Assembly: GCF_000156395.1 (NCBI RefSeq)
Contig: NZ_GG703819.1
Location: 714,476 to 778,475, forward strand
Length of the DNA stretch: 64,000 nucleotides
Source: Providencia rustigianii DSM 4541
Lineage (GTDB): Bacteria > Pseudomonadota > Gammaproteobacteria > Enterobacterales > Enterobacteriaceae
Direction: 5' to 3'
Shown: positions 1 through 11,361 of the stretch, piece by piece
Position numbering within the stretch: position 1 is the first letter of the stretch
Layout: the number at the start of each line of letters is the position of its first letter
Program-made: the position numbers and the translations under genes
The notes under the pieces: model-generated
The model's input: the letters and a program-made list of their open reading frames with translations, nothing else
Told to the model about the DNA's origin: nothing
Databases searched by the model: none

Positions 1-1
1 C

Positions 2-538
2 TTATTCGCATTACCTGAAGGAGATATTCCAGCAATTCAACAGGCTCAAGCGTCCGGTAATAACGTACTCATAGAAGCTTGGGATCGCAATAATATCGCC
101 ATGATTGCCCAAGGAAAATTACTCAGTACCGATAACCAAATTGACCCAGCAACAGGCACGTTAAAAATTAAAGCGCGTTTTACTAACGAAGACCAAAAAC
201 TATTTCCAAACCAATTTGTGAATGTGAAGATGCAAGTGGAAACCCTGCAAGATGCAGTAGTGATCCCAACGGCAGCTCTACAAATGGGTAATGAAGGACA
301 TTATGTCTGGGTTCTCAGTGACGATAATCGTGTTTCTAAGCATCTCGTTACCGTCGGAATACAAGATAGTCAGCAGGTTGTTATCGAAAGTGGTCTAAAT
401 GCAGACACTAAAGTGATCACCGATGGTGTGGATAAACTGATCGATGGAGCCCAAGTTGAAGTAGTTTCTAACTCTCCAACGACTAAAAATGCACCATCTG
501 ACAGCAAAAAAACGCGTAATAGCGCGGAGAAAGCGTAA
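2..538 (+). CDS. mdtA: MdtA, periplasmic adaptor of the MdtABC pump (3' part only)
   Basis: The reading frame is open from base 2, so the 5' end of the gene lies outside the window. What remains is the C-terminal part of a membrane-fusion (adaptor) protein: the beta-barrel region with the family stretch FPNQFVNV followed by [20 protein letters not shown], and a membrane-proximal domain with a polar tail. The residues closely resemble E. coli MdtA. In the known system MdtA links the inner-membrane transporters MdtB and MdtC to TolC. The stop codon TAA overlaps the mdtB ATG by one base, which indicates translational coupling. The BaeR-controlled promoter expected upstream of mdtA is not in the window. 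Confidence 0.93.
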   Translation, partial: LFALPEGDIPAIQQAQASGNNVLIEAWDRNNIAMIAQGKLLSTDNQIDPATGTLKIKARFTNEDQKLFPNQFVNVKMQVETLQDAVVIPTAALQMGNEGHYVWVLSDDNRVSKHLVTVGIQDSQQVVIESGLNADTKVITDGVDKLIDGAQVEVVSNSPTTKNAPSDSKKTRNSAEKA

Positions 539-3500
539 TGCAGTCGGAAAAATTCAAAGGCGGAGGTCCTTCCCGTCTGTTTATTTTACGTCCCGTCGCA
601 ACCACGCTATTTATGGTCGCCATTTTATTGGCAGGGATCATCGGCTACCGTTTTTTACCTGTTTCCGCCTTACCTGAAGTTGATTACCCAACCATTCAGG
701 TCGTCACTTTGTACCCGGGAGCAAGTCCTGATGTGATGACCTCGGCTATCACGGCGCCATTAGAAACCCAATTTGGTCAAATGTCTGGGTTAAAACAGAT
801 GTCATCGCGCAGTTCTGGCGGTGCATCCGTGATCACGTTAATGTTCCAGCTCACATTGCCATTGGATGTTGCAGAACAAGAGGTGCAGGCAGCAATCAAC
901 TCAGCCACCAGCTTACTGCCTTCTGATTTACCTTATCCCCCTATTTATAATAAGGTCAATCCCGCAGATCCGCCGGTTCTCACTTTAGCGGTCACATCGA
1001 ATGCGATGCCGTTAACCCAAGTACAAGATATTATTGAAACTCGGGTTGCCCAAAAAATTTCCCAAGTGAATGGCGTTGGGTTAGTCACTCTTGCGGGCGG
1101 TCAACGGCCTGCTGTGCGTGTAAACCTCAATCCACAAGCGATGGCCGCTAAAGGGTTAGATAGCGAAACAATTCGTAGTGCCATTAATAATGCGAACGTA
1201 AATTCCGCAAAAGGTAGCTTTGATGGGCCAACCCGCTCGGTTACGCTCTCAGCCAACGATCAAATGAAATCTCTCGAAGATTACCGGAAACTGATTGTGG
1301 CTTTCAAAGACGGAGCTCCTGTTCGCCTAGGGGATATTGCCAACATTGAGCAAGGTGCTGAAAATGCCTATTTAGGCGCATGGGCAAATAGCCAGCAGGC
1401 CATTGTCATTAATGTGCAACGTCAACCGGGTGCCAATGTTATCGACACCACCGATACTATTCGTGCCTTACTTCCTGAATTAATTGAAAGCTTACCTGCT
1501 TCAGTCGATGTTGAAATTTTGACCGACAGAACGAGCACTATTCGAGCTTCTGTCAATGATGTGCAATTTGAATTAGTGCTAGCCATCGCTCTTGTGGTAA
1601 TGGTGATTTACCTATTCCTTCGCAACGGCATTGCTACATTAATTCCCGGCATTGCCGTACCGCTATCTTTAGTCGGTACATTTGCTGTTATGTATTTTTG
1701 TGGGTTTTCGGTCAATAACCTGACGTTAATGGCACTCACTATTGCCACCGGATTTGTGGTGGATGATGCTATTGTAGTGATTGAAAATATTTCCCGTTAT
1801 CTCGAACAAGGTGATAAGCCTATGGTCGCTGCGCTCAAAGGCGCTGGCGAAATTGGCTTTACGATTATCTCCCTAACCTTCTCCCTCGTTGCCGTACTAA
1901 TTCCATTACTATTTATGGGGGATATTGTCGGGCGACTATTTAGGGAATTTGCTATCACTTTAGCGGTGGCTATTTTAATTTCTGCCGTGGTTTCGTTGAC
2001 TCTCACGCCAATGATGTGCGCTCGTTTATTAAAGCCAGAATCTCAGCATAAACATAACCGCTTTGAAATTGCCTGTGAACGCTTCTTTGAATGGATGATT
2101 GCCGGTTATGCCATCTGGTTAAAACGTATTCTGAATCATCAATGGCTCACGTTATGTGTCGCATTGGGTACTTTGGTATTGACCGTTTTACTGTATATGT
2201 GGATACCTAAAGGCTTTTTCCCTCTGCAAGACAGTGGCATTATTCAAGGTACTATCGAAAGCCGTCAATCTATCTCGTTCGCAGCAATGTCACAAAAACA
2301 GCAGCAAGTGGCGGGAATTATTTTGGCAGATCCTGCGGTAGAAAACGTCACCACGTATGTCGGTATCGATGGCAGTAATGCAACACTGAATAATGCGCGT
2401 ATCCAGATTACGCTAAAACCTCTTGATGAGCGTGACGACCGAGTTCCAACAATTATTCCTCGCTTACAACAAGCTGCGGATAGCGTTGCAGGCGTAAATC
2501 TCTATTTGCAAGCTTCCCAAGATTTAACTATTGATACTCAGGTTTCACGAACGCCATATCAATTCACTTTGCAGGCAACTACGCTCGATGAATTAAGTAT
2601 TTGGGTACCCAAATTACTGACTGCGTTACAACAACAACCGGAACTCACCGATGTCAGTAGTGACTGGCAAGACAAAGGGCTGGTGGCTTATGTGAATGTC
2701 GATAGAGACACCGCGAGCCGCTTTGGTATTACCATGTCGAGCATCAATAACGCCTTATACAATGCTTTTGGGCAACGAATGGTCTCTACAATTTATACCC
2801 AAGCCAACCAATATCGCGTGATTTTAGAGCACGATACTCAGACCCGAGAAGGTATCGAGGCGCTGAACGATATTCGCTTACAAGGCACTGATGGGGCGAT
2901 TGTGCCACTTAGTACTCTAGTGAACATCCAAGAGGGTTACGGGCCTCTGTCTATTAATCATTTAGATCAGTTCCCAGCGGTCACTTTCTCTTTCGATGTC
3001 GCGGACAACTCTTCCCTTGAGGCGGCTGTCAATGCTGTTAAACAGGCTGAGAAACAAATTACCATGCCGAAATCCATAACGACCCAATTCCAAGGATCAA
3101 CACTGGCTTTTGAGTCTGCGCTGAGTAGTACGGTCTGGCTGATTTTTGCTGCGATTGTTGCCATGTATATTGTATTAGGCATTTTGTACGAAAGCTTTAT
3201 TCATCCTATTACCATTCTCTCAACACTCCCTACTGCGGGTGTCGGTGCGCTACTCGCCTTAATTATGGCAGGTAATGAACTGGATGTGATTGCGATTATT
3301 GGGATTATCTTATTGATTGGTATCGTGAAAAAGAACGCTATCATGATGATCGATTTCGCACTCGCCGCAGAGCGTGAGCAAGGTATGTCTCCGTATGACG
3401 CTATCTATCAAGCATGCTTATTACGTTTCCGTCCTATTTTAATGACAACTATGGCGGCATTATTGGGCGCACTCCCATTAATGCTCAGTACGGGTGTTGG

Positions 3501-3660
3501 TGCTGAATTACGCCAACCATTAGGTGTTTGTATGGTGGGTGGCTTGATTATGAGTCAGATCCTCACACTGTTTACGACTCCCGTTATCTATCTGATGTTC
3601 GACCGCTTATCCCGTCGTATAAGCCGCCATCATCGAGCTGATAAGATTCAGGAGTCGTAA
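538..3660 (+). CDS. mdtB: MdtB, RND multidrug transporter subunit
   Basis: A 1040-residue RND (HAE1) transporter, full length for the family. The N-terminus has the [13 protein letters not shown] start of the first membrane helix, then a periplasmic porter domain. The first helix bundle carries the paired acidic residues D409-D410 in the motif VVDDAIVV, which in RND pumps lie on the proton relay. The second half ends with the usual [13 protein letters not shown] helix. In E. coli MdtB and MdtC form a heteromultimer (two B to one C) that exports bile salts, novobiocin and other drugs. The start overlaps mdtA by one base and the stop overlaps mdtC by one base, so the genes form one operon. Confidence 0.96.
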   Translation: MQSEKFKGGGPSRLFILRPVATTLFMVAILLAGIIGYRFLPVSALPEVDYPTIQVVTLYPGASPDVMTSAITAPLETQFGQMSGLKQMSSRSSGGASVITLMFQLTLPLDVAEQEVQAAINSATSLLPSDLPYPPIYNKVNPADPPVLTLAVTSNAMPLTQVQDIIETRVAQKISQVNGVGLVTLAGGQRPAVRVNLNPQAMAAKGLDSETIRSAINNANVNSAKGSFDGPTRSVTLSANDQMKSLEDYRKLIVAFKDGAPVRLGDIANIEQGAENAYLGAWANSQQAIVINVQRQPGANVIDTTDTIRALLPELIESLPASVDVEILTDRTSTIRASVNDVQFELVLAIALVVMVIYLFLRNGIATLIPGIAVPLSLVGTFAVMYFCGFSVNNLTLMALTIATGFVVDDAIVVIENISRYLEQGDKPMVAALKGAGEIGFTIISLTFSLVAVLIPLLFMGDIVGRLFREFAITLAVAILISAVVSLTLTPMMCARLLKPESQHKHNRFEIACERFFEWMIAGYAIWLKRILNHQWLTLCVALGTLVLTVLLYMWIPKGFFPLQDSGIIQGTIESRQSISFAAMSQKQQQVAGIILADPAVENVTTYVGIDGSNATLNNARIQITLKPLDERDDRVPTIIPRLQQAADSVAGVNLYLQASQDLTIDTQVSRTPYQFTLQATTLDELSIWVPKLLTALQQQPELTDVSSDWQDKGLVAYVNVDRDTASRFGITMSSINNALYNAFGQRMVSTIYTQANQYRVILEHDTQTREGIEALNDIRLQGTDGAIVPLSTLVNIQEGYGPLSINHLDQFPAVTFSFDVADNSSLEAAVNAVKQAEKQITMPKSITTQFQGSTLAFESALSSTVWLIFAAIVAMYIVLGILYESFIHPITILSTLPTAGVGALLALIMAGNELDVIAIIGIILLIGIVKKNAIMMIDFALAAEREQGMSPYDAIYQACLLRFRPILMTTMAALLGALPLMLSTGVGAELRQPLGVCMVGGLIMSQILTLFTTPVIYLMFDRLSRRISRHHRADKIQES

Positions 3661-6600
3661 TGAAACGCCTGTTTGCTTTATTTATCAGTCGACCCGTGGC
3701 AACCACACTTATTAGTGTGGCGATCACGCTGTGCGGTGCATTAAGCTTTTTGTACCTCCCTGTGGCCCCATTGCCACAGGTTGATTACCCTGTGATAAGA
3801 GTGACAGCGTCACTTCCTGGTGCATCGCCGGAAACGATGGCATCTTCTATTGCCACGCCACTGGAGCGCTCACTTGGCAGTATTGCTGGATTAAATGAAA
3901 TGACCTCCAGCAGCTCGTTGGGGCGTACAACAATCACGCTTGAATTTGACCTCAGTAAAGATATCAATAATGCTGCACGAGAAGTTCAAGCTGCGCTCAA
4001 TGCAGCACAAAACTTGTTACCCAGCGGTATGCCAAGCCGACCTCGTTACTACAAATCGAACCCATCCGATGCCCCGATCATGATTTTGACATTAACCTCA
4101 AAAACCATGAATACCGGAGAAATTTATGACATCGCCTCGACCCGTTTAGCTCAGCGTATTGCTCAAATTGAAGGGGTTAGTGAGGTTTCTGTAGGCGGTG
4201 GCTCACTGCCCGCTGTACGGGTAGAACTCAACCCAACCGCCCTATTTAATCAAGGGGTGTCCCTTGACACTGTGCGCTCAGCCATTAGTAGCGCCAACGT
4301 TCGTCAACCCCAAGGCTATATTAATGACGATGAAAATCGTTATCAGGTAAAAACCAATGACGAGCTAAAAAAAGCCGCTGATTATCGCCCAATTATTGTT
4401 CACTATAATAATGGGAACGCAGTGAAACTCAGCGATGTCGCCGTCGTTAAAGATTCAGTACAGGATGTTCGTGCTGCGGGCATGTCGAGCGGTGAACCCG
4501 CTATTTTGATCATTATTCGTCGCGAGGCTGGAGCAAATATCATCGAAACGGTAAAACGTATTCGAGAAGAGCTTCCTGAACTGACAGAGTTAATTCCCGC
4601 TGCAATTGATTTACAAGTTGCTCAGGATAGAACTCCCACTATCAAAGCCTCCTTAGTGGAAGTGGAACGTGCGCTATTGATCGCCGTTGCTTTAGTCATT
4701 TTGGTGGTTTTACTCTTTTTACGTTCAGGACGAGCCACTCTAATTCCAGCCATTGCGGTTCCGGTATCGCTAATCGGTACTTTTACCGCCATGTATTTGT
4801 GTGGATTTAGCCTCAATAACTTATCATTGATGGCGCTTACCGTTGCCACCGGTTTTGTAGTAGATGATGCTATCGTGGTGCTCGAAAATATTTCGCGCCA
4901 TATTGAAAATGGTAAAAAACCCTTTATTGCTGCCGTCAAAGGAGTCTCTGAAGTCGGTTTCACCGTTGTTTCCATGAGTATCTCTCTCGTGGCAGTATTC
5001 ATTCCGCTGCTGTTAATGGACGGACTAGTGGGCCGTTTATTCCGAGAATTTGCGATTACCTTAGCCACTGCTATTGGTATTTCCTTAATAATTTCTCTGA
5101 CCTTAACACCCATGATGTGTGCCCACCTTTTGAAAAAACGCGCCACCGATATTCATGCGAAACATCGTGGTTTCGGTCGACTTTTAATTCGCCTACAGGA
5201 AAGTTACGGCGTCACGTTAAATTGGGTGCTTTCCCATCGCCGTAGTGTACTTGCTGTATTGTTCGCCGCTATTGGGCTGAATGTTTACCTGTATATTTCT
5301 ATCCCAAAAGCCTTCTTCCCTGAACAAGACACGGGGCGTTTATTAGGATTTGTACGTGCAGACCAAAGCATTTCATTCCAGTCCATGAAGCAAAAAATGA
5401 CCCGCTTTATGCAGGAAGTAAAAGCGGATCCTGCCGTAGAGAGTGTCACTGGGTTTACAGGTGGAAGCCGCGTCAATAGTGGCTCAATGTTTATTTCATT
5501 AAAACCCCTCGATGAGCGTCAAGAAAGTGCTAATAGTGTTATTAACCGTCTACGGATAAAACTCGCCAAAGAACCCGGTGCCAACTTATTTATGATGCCG
5601 GTGCAAGATATTCGAGTGGGTGGACGCCAATCTGAAGCCAGCTATCAATTCACGCTGCTCGCTGATGAACTTGATGCTTTACGGGCTTGGGAACCGGCTA
5701 TTCGCCGTGCGCTTGGTGAATTAACTCAAATCACCGATGTGAACTCGGATAAAGAAGATAAAGGGGCTGAAATGGCCCTGACCTATGACCGTGATTTGAT
5801 GGCTCAGCTGGGTATTGATGTTCGAGATGCCAATAACCTGCTTAATAATGCCTTTGGGCAACGCCAAATTTCCACTATCTATGAAGCAATGAATCAGTAC
5901 AAAGTCGTAATGGAAGTGGCGCCAGAATATACGCAAGATGTCAGCGCATTGGATAAGATGTTTGTAGTCAACAAGCAAGGCGACGCGATTCCACTCTCTT
6001 ATTTTGCTCGTTGGCAACCGTCGAATGCACCGCTGAGTGTTAACCATCAAGGTTTATCCGCATCATCAACCATTTCGTTTAACGTTACAGAGGGATATAC
6101 CCTTAATGATGCAATGGTCGAAATTGAGAAAACCATGACGGCTCTCGGCGTTCCTTCTACCGTACGTGGTACCTTTGCTGGTACGGCACAAGTCTTCCAA
6201 GATACTCTAAAATCTCAGCTATTTTTAATTTTAGCCGCGATTGTGACGGTCTATTTGGTTCTGGGGATATTGTATGAAAGTTATATTCATCCACTGACCA
6301 TTTTGTCTACACTGCCTTCTGCTGGCGTTGGGGCGTTACTTGCTTTAGAGCTTTTCAATACCCCATTTAGCTTGATTGCACTCATTGGTATCATGCTATT
6401 AATCGGGATCGTAATGAAAAATGCCATTATTATGGTGGATTTTGCCTTGCAGGCTCAACGTAGCGGTCAGATCTCTGCTCGGGAAGCTATTTTACGTGCT
6501 AGTTTACTACGTTTTCGACCTATTTTAATGACGACGCTCGCTGCTATTTTTGGCGCCTTACCCCTGATGTTAGGCAGTGGAGATGGTGCTGAGCTTAGAC

Positions 6601-6761
6601 AGCCTTTGGGGATTGCCATCGTTGGTGGTTTGGTCATGAGCCAATTGCTCACATTATTTACCACCCCAGTGGTGTATCTCAGTTTTGATAGCCTCAGACA
6701 GCGCTTTTCTCGTAAGAAAATATCGACGTCCCTGACTCAGGATAATCGCCATGAAACTTAA
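3660..6761 (+). CDS. mdtC: MdtC, RND multidrug transporter subunit
   Basis: A 1033-residue RND transporter, homologous to MdtB and of normal length. The proton-relay acidic pair is D402-D403 in VVDDAIVV, and the C-terminal [11 protein letters not shown] helix is intact. It is the partner of MdtB in the heteromeric pump. The 3' end overlaps the baeS start by 11 bases. In E. coli a major facilitator gene, mdtD, sits between mdtC and baeS; there is no room for it here, so the operon is mdtABC-baeSR. Confidence 0.96.
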   Translation: MKRLFALFISRPVATTLISVAITLCGALSFLYLPVAPLPQVDYPVIRVTASLPGASPETMASSIATPLERSLGSIAGLNEMTSSSSLGRTTITLEFDLSKDINNAAREVQAALNAAQNLLPSGMPSRPRYYKSNPSDAPIMILTLTSKTMNTGEIYDIASTRLAQRIAQIEGVSEVSVGGGSLPAVRVELNPTALFNQGVSLDTVRSAISSANVRQPQGYINDDENRYQVKTNDELKKAADYRPIIVHYNNGNAVKLSDVAVVKDSVQDVRAAGMSSGEPAILIIIRREAGANIIETVKRIREELPELTELIPAAIDLQVAQDRTPTIKASLVEVERALLIAVALVILVVLLFLRSGRATLIPAIAVPVSLIGTFTAMYLCGFSLNNLSLMALTVATGFVVDDAIVVLENISRHIENGKKPFIAAVKGVSEVGFTVVSMSISLVAVFIPLLLMDGLVGRLFREFAITLATAIGISLIISLTLTPMMCAHLLKKRATDIHAKHRGFGRLLIRLQESYGVTLNWVLSHRRSVLAVLFAAIGLNVYLYISIPKAFFPEQDTGRLLGFVRADQSISFQSMKQKMTRFMQEVKADPAVESVTGFTGGSRVNSGSMFISLKPLDERQESANSVINRLRIKLAKEPGANLFMMPVQDIRVGGRQSEASYQFTLLADELDALRAWEPAIRRALGELTQITDVNSDKEDKGAEMALTYDRDLMAQLGIDVRDANNLLNNAFGQRQISTIYEAMNQYKVVMEVAPEYTQDVSALDKMFVVNKQGDAIPLSYFARWQPSNAPLSVNHQGLSASSTISFNVTEGYTLNDAMVEIEKTMTALGVPSTVRGTFAGTAQVFQDTLKSQLFLILAAIVTVYLVLGILYESYIHPLTILSTLPSAGVGALLALELFNTPFSLIALIGIMLLIGIVMKNAIIMVDFALQAQRSGQISAREAILRASLLRFRPILMTTLAAIFGALPLMLGSGDGAELRQPLGIAIVGGLVMSQLLTLFTTPVVYLSFDSLRQRFSRKKISTSLTQDNRHET

Positions 6762-8142
6762 ATTAACGCGTCTTAGTACTCGATTATTTCTAGCGATTTT
6801 TGCCACCTGCTTGCTGTTGGTCATCATGATGCATCAAGGTGTGCGTATGGGTTTTCAGCATGGCTTTATCGATTACATTAAAGAAAATGACCAACAACGA
6901 GCTGAATTACTCTCCACTGCACTTGCAGAGCAATATGAAGAATTTGGTAATTGGCGATTCTTATTAGATAACGAAAGAATATTTTTTCGCATCTTACGTA
7001 ATGTCGATATGCAGCAACAAAAACGTCCACCCCATGGGCATAATCGGGGAAGAGGAATTTTCTGGGTCTATGACGCTCAAGATAGACTGATCTTTGGTCG
7101 AGATGTGCCATTACCTAATAACATTATTAAAGAGCCCGTTGTCACGGCTAATAATGAAACGGTTGGCTGGGTTATTGCTGCTTATGACGATGGCATTAGT
7201 AGCCAACTGGATAAACAGTTTGATAAACAGCAAATGATCACCAGCTTGATGATTGCCGGGTTATCTCTGTTTGTCGCCTTAATTGTGACACTACTGCTAG
7301 CTCGCGGCTTTTTAAAACCTATCAAGCGGTTACTTGAAGGTACCAACCAATTAGCCAAAGGAGATTTTGCAACCCGCGTACCAGAAATCGGTCAAGACGA
7401 GTTAGGGCAACTCGCAAGGGATTTTAATCATCTCGCATCTACCCTTGAAAAAAATGAACAAATGCGCCGTGATTATATGGCAGACATTTCCCATGAACTA
7501 CGCACGCCATTATCCGTCTTACGTGGCGAATTAGAAGCAGTGCAGGATGGCGTTCGCCAAGCTACTCCTGAAACCATCAATTCATTACTTAATGAAACCC
7601 ATACGCTGATTAAATTAGTTAACGACCTTCACCAGCTATCCTTATCTGATCGTGGCTCTTTGGTTTATCGTATGCAATCGGTAGATATTGTCCCTATTAT
7701 TGAGATGACGCTTGGGCAAGCTAAGCGTCGTCTTGAAGACCGACAATTACACCTAGATACTCAATTTCTCTCCCATAGTTCCGTGTTTGCTGATCCTGAC
7801 CGTATTGGGCAGTTATTCTATAATCTGATGGAAAATAGCCTACGCTATACTGACCCAAACGGTAAAATTGTGGTCAGAGTAACAGAACAACAGCAACAAT
7901 TACTGATTCAATGGGAAGACAGCGCTCCCGGGTTAGATGTAGAACATTGCCAACGCCTATTTGAACGTTTTTATCGTGCTGAAGTCTCAAGAAACCGTGC
8001 CAGTGGGGGCTCCGGTTTAGGATTAGCAATTTGCTATAATATTGTAGAAGCGCACAATGGAAACATAAGCGCCGCCCCTTCCCCATTAGGTGGTGTACGA
8101 ATTACAATCCAACTTCCGATATCTCATCAGGAGAATGCATAG
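6751..8142 (+). CDS. baeS: BaeS, envelope-stress sensor histidine kinase
   Basis: A 463-residue sensor kinase. It has one membrane helix near residues 11-28, a periplasmic domain of about 135 residues, a second helix near 165-185, a HAMP region, then a HisKA domain with the phospho-accepting His248 in [13 protein letters not shown] and a HATPase domain (N box near ENSLRY, G boxes near DSAPGL and GGSGLGLAI). In E. coli BaeS senses envelope stress such as indole, flavonoids and zinc, and phosphorylates BaeR, which activates mdtABC. The gene starts inside mdtC and ends in a one-base overlap with baeR, so pump and sensor are co-transcribed. Confidence 0.94.
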   Translation: MKLKLTRLSTRLFLAIFATCLLLVIMMHQGVRMGFQHGFIDYIKENDQQRAELLSTALAEQYEEFGNWRFLLDNERIFFRILRNVDMQQQKRPPHGHNRGRGIFWVYDAQDRLIFGRDVPLPNNIIKEPVVTANNETVGWVIAAYDDGISSQLDKQFDKQQMITSLMIAGLSLFVALIVTLLLARGFLKPIKRLLEGTNQLAKGDFATRVPEIGQDELGQLARDFNHLASTLEKNEQMRRDYMADISHELRTPLSVLRGELEAVQDGVRQATPETINSLLNETHTLIKLVNDLHQLSLSDRGSLVYRMQSVDIVPIIEMTLGQAKRRLEDRQLHLDTQFLSHSSVFADPDRIGQLFYNLMENSLRYTDPNGKIVVRVTEQQQQLLIQWEDSAPGLDVEHCQRLFERFYRAEVSRNRASGGSGLGLAICYNIVEAHNGNISAAPSPLGGVRITIQLPISHQENA

Positions 8143-8843
8143 TGGTAACCGCAGAATCAACCAGTTCGCATATTCTTATTGTCGAAGATGAGCCTAAATT
8201 AGGGCAACTTCTGTTTGATTATCTTCAAGCTGCGGGTTATGTCCCCGCATTGCTAATGCGCGGAGATGAGGTTATCCCTTATGTACAAAAACATTTTCCT
8301 GATCTGATTTTATTAGATTTGATGCTACCAGGAATGGATGGAATTTCCGTCTGCCGTGAGCTGCGTAAATTTAGCGATGTTCCAGTAATTATGGTGACCG
8401 CTAAAACAGAAGAGATCGACCGTTTATTAGGGTTAGAAATTGGTGCCGATGATTATGTCTGCAAGCCATTTAGTCCTCGTGAAGTGGTCGCTAGAGTAAA
8501 AACTATTTTACGTCGTTGTCAGAATACCCACACCCATAGTTTAGAGCAGCAACAGAAACAATTGGTTATCGATGAAAATGCGTTCCAAGTTCGTTATGGC
8601 GATAAACTATTGGAACTCACACCCGCCGAATTTCGTCTATTGAAATTCCTATCTGATAATGCCGGCACAGTTTTTTCTCGAGACCAGCTTCTTGATATCC
8701 TCTATGACGATCACCGCATCGTGACAGACCGAACCATCGATAGTCACGTCAAAAATTTACGTCGAAAATTGGAATTTTTAGACCCAGAAAAAACGTTTAT
8801 CCGCTCAATCTATGGCTTAGGCTATCGTTGGGATGAGTGTTAA
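8142..8843 (+). CDS. baeR: BaeR, OmpR-type response regulator
   Basis: A 233-residue OmpR/PhoB-family regulator. The receiver domain (about residues 11-125) has the acidic pair at VEDE, the phospho-acceptor Asp59 in [11 protein letters not shown] and the conserved Lys in VCKPF. The winged-helix DNA-binding domain follows, ending GLGYRW. The start is GTG, with its first G shared with the baeS stop TAG; the sequence CAGGAG lies a suitable distance upstream. BaeR in E. coli activates mdtABC, acrD and spy. It closes the mdt operon; no clear intrinsic terminator is seen in the 150 bases after it. Confidence 0.94.
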   Translation: MVTAESTSSHILIVEDEPKLGQLLFDYLQAAGYVPALLMRGDEVIPYVQKHFPDLILLDLMLPGMDGISVCRELRKFSDVPVIMVTAKTEEIDRLLGLEIGADDYVCKPFSPREVVARVKTILRRCQNTHTHSLEQQQKQLVIDENAFQVRYGDKLLELTPAEFRLLKFLSDNAGTVFSRDQLLDILYDDHRIVTDRTIDSHVKNLRRKLEFLDPEKTFIRSIYGLGYRWDEC

Positions 8844-8948
8844 ACATTTAGTCTAAATGCCGTAACAAAATTATAACCATGTTTTTTACAAGGGAAATTT
8901 GGCATTCCCGCCATTTAGCGTTAAAATCCCCACCCTCGAATTTTTAAG

Positions 8949-8966
8949 CTAAGCCATCCGGCTTAG
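8949..8966 (+). other. Small hairpin in the trhP leader
   Basis: CTAAGCC and GGCTTAG form a perfect 7-bp stem with a 4-base loop, 31 bases before the trhP start. There is no T-tract, so it is not a terminator. It could be a leader structure; no function is assigned. Confidence 0.35.
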
Positions 8967-8996
8967 TGCTGACCTGACATCAGACTGAGAACTAAC

Positions 8997-10352
8997 ATGT
9001 TTACACCAGAATTATTATCCCCAGCAGGTTCCTTGAAGAACATGCGTTATGCGTTTGCTTATGGTGCCGATGCTGTATATGCCGGTCAACCCCGCTATAG
9101 CCTGCGCGTGCGTAATAACGAATTCAACCATGAGAATCTCGCTAAAGGGATCCAAGAAGCCCATGAACTAGGCAAGAAATTCTATGTTGTGGTGAATATT
9201 GCCCCACACAATGCCAAGTTGAAAACTTTTATTCGCGACTTAACCCCTGTGATTGAAATGGGGCCTGATGCGCTGATCATGTCGGACCCCGGTTTAATTA
9301 TGATGGTTCGTGAAGCTTTTCCTGAGATGGACATTCATTTATCAGTACAGGCGAATGCGGTTAACTGGGCTTCAGTGAAGTTCTGGAAACAAATGGGATT
9401 AACTCGCGTGATTTTATCTCGTGAGCTTTCGCTCGATGAGATTGCAGAGATCCGCCAACAGGTTCCTGATATGGAACTTGAAGTGTTTGTCCATGGTGCA
9501 TTATGCATGGCATATTCTGGCCGTTGCTTACTTTCTGGCTACATTAATAAACGCGACCCAAACCAAGGGACTTGCACGAATGCATGCCGTTGGGAGTATA
9601 AAGTTGAAGAAGGTAAAGAAGATGAGGTCGGGAATATCGTGCATGTTCACGAGCCAATTCCGGTGAAAAATATTGCACCAACATTAGGTGAAGGCGAACC
9701 AACCGATAAAGTTTTCATGATTGAAGAAGCCAAACGTCCAGGCGAATATATGACCGCCTTTGAAGATGAGCATGGCACTTATATCATGAACTCTAAGGAT
9801 TTACGTGCCATTGAACATGTGGAAACCTTGACCAAAATGGGTGTTCACTCTCTAAAAATCGAAGGACGTACAAAATCATTCTATTATTGTGCTCGCACCG
9901 CTCAAGTCTATCGCCGTGCTATCGACGATGCCGTTGCAGGTAAACCTTTTGACCCTACTCTGCTATCCACTCTTGAAGGATTAGCACACCGTGGTTATAC
10001 CGAAGGATTCTTACGCCGCCACACCCACGATGCTTATCAAACCTATGAGTATGGATATTCTGTCTCGGATACCCAACAATTTGTCGGCGAATTTACGGGG
10101 AAACGTGTGAATGGCTTGGCTGAAGTCGATGTGAAAAATAAATTCAGTGTTGGTGACAGTTTAGAGTTGATGACGCCATCGGGTAATATCGTCTTCACAT
10201 TAGAGTCCTTAGCGAACCGCAAAGGCGAAGCCATTGATGTGGCTCCAGGTAATGGGCATATTGTTTATTTACCTGTACCTGAAGATATCGATATCAGCTT
10301 TGGCTTGTTGATCCGCAACCTAGCAGGTACAACAACAAGAAACCCTAGCTGA
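8997..10352 (+). CDS. trhP: TrhP, U32-family tRNA hydroxylation protein
   Basis: A 451-residue peptidase-U32-like protein, equivalent to E. coli YegQ/TrhP. It begins FTPELLSPAGSLKNMRYAFAYGADAVY and contains the U32 signature near residues 165-200, with Cys residues in HGALCMAYSGRCLL and GTCTNACRW that in the family bind an iron-sulfur cluster. TrhP takes part in the prephenate-dependent route to 5-hydroxyuridine at tRNA position 34, with TrhO as the alternative oxygen-dependent route. It lies next to baeR as in E. coli and is followed by the CyaR sRNA, again as in E. coli. Confidence 0.93.
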   Translation: MFTPELLSPAGSLKNMRYAFAYGADAVYAGQPRYSLRVRNNEFNHENLAKGIQEAHELGKKFYVVVNIAPHNAKLKTFIRDLTPVIEMGPDALIMSDPGLIMMVREAFPEMDIHLSVQANAVNWASVKFWKQMGLTRVILSRELSLDEIAEIRQQVPDMELEVFVHGALCMAYSGRCLLSGYINKRDPNQGTCTNACRWEYKVEEGKEDEVGNIVHVHEPIPVKNIAPTLGEGEPTDKVFMIEEAKRPGEYMTAFEDEHGTYIMNSKDLRAIEHVETLTKMGVHSLKIEGRTKSFYYCARTAQVYRRAIDDAVAGKPFDPTLLSTLEGLAHRGYTEGFLRRHTHDAYQTYEYGYSVSDTQQFVGEFTGKRVNGLAEVDVKNKFSVGDSLELMTPSGNIVFTLESLANRKGEAIDVAPGNGHIVYLPVPEDIDISFGLLIRNLAGTTTRNPS

Positions 10353-10406
10353 GAATAGTTCTCGTTCTTGACAATGGCTTGAAAAAATGCAGTCAATATC
10401 CAAATT

Positions 10407-10422
10407 TATGCAACAGATCACA
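10407..10422 (+). promoter_or_regulatory. Putative CRP site of the cyaR promoter
   Basis: TATGC-N6-TCACA matches the CRP consensus TGTGA-N6-TCACA, with a perfect right half and 3 of 5 in the left half. Its centre (10414.5) is about 41.5 bases before the predicted cyaR start, the class II activator position. CyaR is a known CRP-activated sRNA in E. coli and Salmonella. Confidence 0.6.
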
Positions 10423-10443
10423 TCAATTGGTTATTCGATATCG

Positions 10444-10449
10444 TATAGT
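10444..10449 (+). promoter_or_regulatory. -10 element of cyaR
   Basis: TATAGT sits 7 bases before the predicted start at 10456-10457. There is no good -35 box, which suits a promoter that depends on CRP bound at -41.5. Confidence 0.55.
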
Positions 10450-10456
10450 CACTGTC

Positions 10457-10543
10457 GAAAACGAAGAACTAGAAAGTCATAAATTAAGACTAGGAACCAC
10501 CTCCTTGGCTGGCTCAATCTCCCTTGAGCTAGCCATTTCTTTT
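10457..10543 (+). ncRNA. cyaR: CyaR small regulatory RNA (formerly RyeE)
   Basis: The stretch AGGAACCACCTCCTTGGCT followed by AATCTCCCTT inside a terminator hairpin matches the conserved 3' half of E. coli CyaR almost base for base. The predicted RNA is about 86 nt, the same size as E. coli CyaR (87 nt), and lies in the same place, just after trhP (yegQ). The CCACCTCC loop is the seed that pairs with ribosome binding sites. In E. coli CyaR works with Hfq and represses ompX, luxS, nadE and yqaE mRNAs when cAMP-CRP is active. The 5' half is diverged. An open frame of 66 codons over the same bases has no support as a protein. Confidence 0.88.
10507..10543 (+). terminator. Intrinsic terminator of cyaR
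   Basis: GGCTGGCTCAA and TTGAGCTAGCC form an 11-bp stem with one G-U pair, followed by ATTTCTTTT. It is the 3' hairpin of CyaR and can also end trhP read-through. Confidence 0.85.
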
Positions 10544-10563
10544 ATCTGTCCCCTGATAAATTC

Positions 10564-11361
10564 TTACCACCAACGATGAAAATGATGGACAGGGCCAAAT
10601 CCTGAGCCTACCTCTAAACTATCCGCTTGTTCTAATGCGCCCTGTAAATAGGCTTTTGCTTCAATAACCGTTTGTTGCCAATCCGTGCAACGAGGTCTGA
10701 GTGCGGCTAATGCAGCAGAAAGTGTACAACCCGTGCCATGGGTGTTTTTGGTATTAATACGCAAAGATGTAAAACGCCATTCGCCTTGGGGTGTAATCAA
10801 CCAATCAGGACTTTCAGCATCACTTAAATGCCCTCCTTTCATCAGAACGCCTTGGCAGCCTAAATCTAATAATCGCCGACCTTGATCAATCATTTGCTCT
10901 TCGGTTTTAGCCATTGCTTCATCAAGCAGTACTGCAGCTTCAGGTAAGTTGGGAGTGATAAGAGAAACTATCGGTAGTAATTCACATCTTAGAGAGTCTA
11001 CCGCATTAGGTAGTAGTAATGGGTCACCACTTTTAGCGACCATCACGGTATCAAGCACAACATAGGGAATAGAATATTGTTTTAGTGCATCAGCAACTAC
11101 GATGACATTATCTTGGTTCGACAGCATGCCAATTTTGGCACTATCAATACGTACATCACTCAATACCGATTCAAGTTGAGCAGCCACGAATTCTGGCGGC
11201 AAGTTATGAACAGATTGCACTCCACGGGTATTTTGAGCCACCAATGCGGTCATCACACTCGCGCCATAAGCTCCAAGTGCTGAAAACGCTTTAAGATCGG
11301 CTTGGATACCGGCACCACCCGATGGGTCAGTTCCTGCAATCGTTAATGCATTCACTCTCAC
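10564..11361 (-). CDS. thiD: ThiD, hydroxymethylpyrimidine (phosphate) kinase
   Basis: A 265-residue ribokinase-fold kinase. It begins NALTIAGTDPSGGAGIQADLK, the substrate/ATP-binding start typical of ThiD, and has the anion-hole motif NTHGTGCTLSAA near the C-terminus. ThiD phosphorylates HMP to HMP-P and then HMP-PP for thiamine synthesis. The start chosen is GTG at 11361, with AGAGAGGTGA six to seven bases ahead; a second GTG six bases downstream is possible. It stands alone. I see no TPP riboswitch conserved core in its upstream region. Confidence 0.93.
   Translation of the reverse strand: MRVNALTIAGTDPSGGAGIQADLKAFSALGAYGASVMTALVAQNTRGVQSVHNLPPEFVAAQLESVLSDVRIDSAKIGMLSNQDNVIVVADALKQYSIPYVVLDTVMVAKSGDPLLLPNAVDSLRCELLPIVSLITPNLPEAAVLLDEAMAKTEEQMIDQGRRLLDLGCQGVLMKGGHLSDAESPDWLITPQGEWRFTSLRINTKNTHGTGCTLSAALAALRPRCTDWQQTVIEAKAYLQGALEQADSLEVGSGFGPVHHFHRWW

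Noticed and set aside
4622-5146. 174-codon frame opposite mdtC
   Set aside because: Antisense shadow of a well conserved RND gene; low-complexity composition and no ribosome site.
10379-10579. 66-codon open frame after trhP
   Set aside because: It covers the CyaR sRNA and its terminator, has no ribosome site and no family resemblance.
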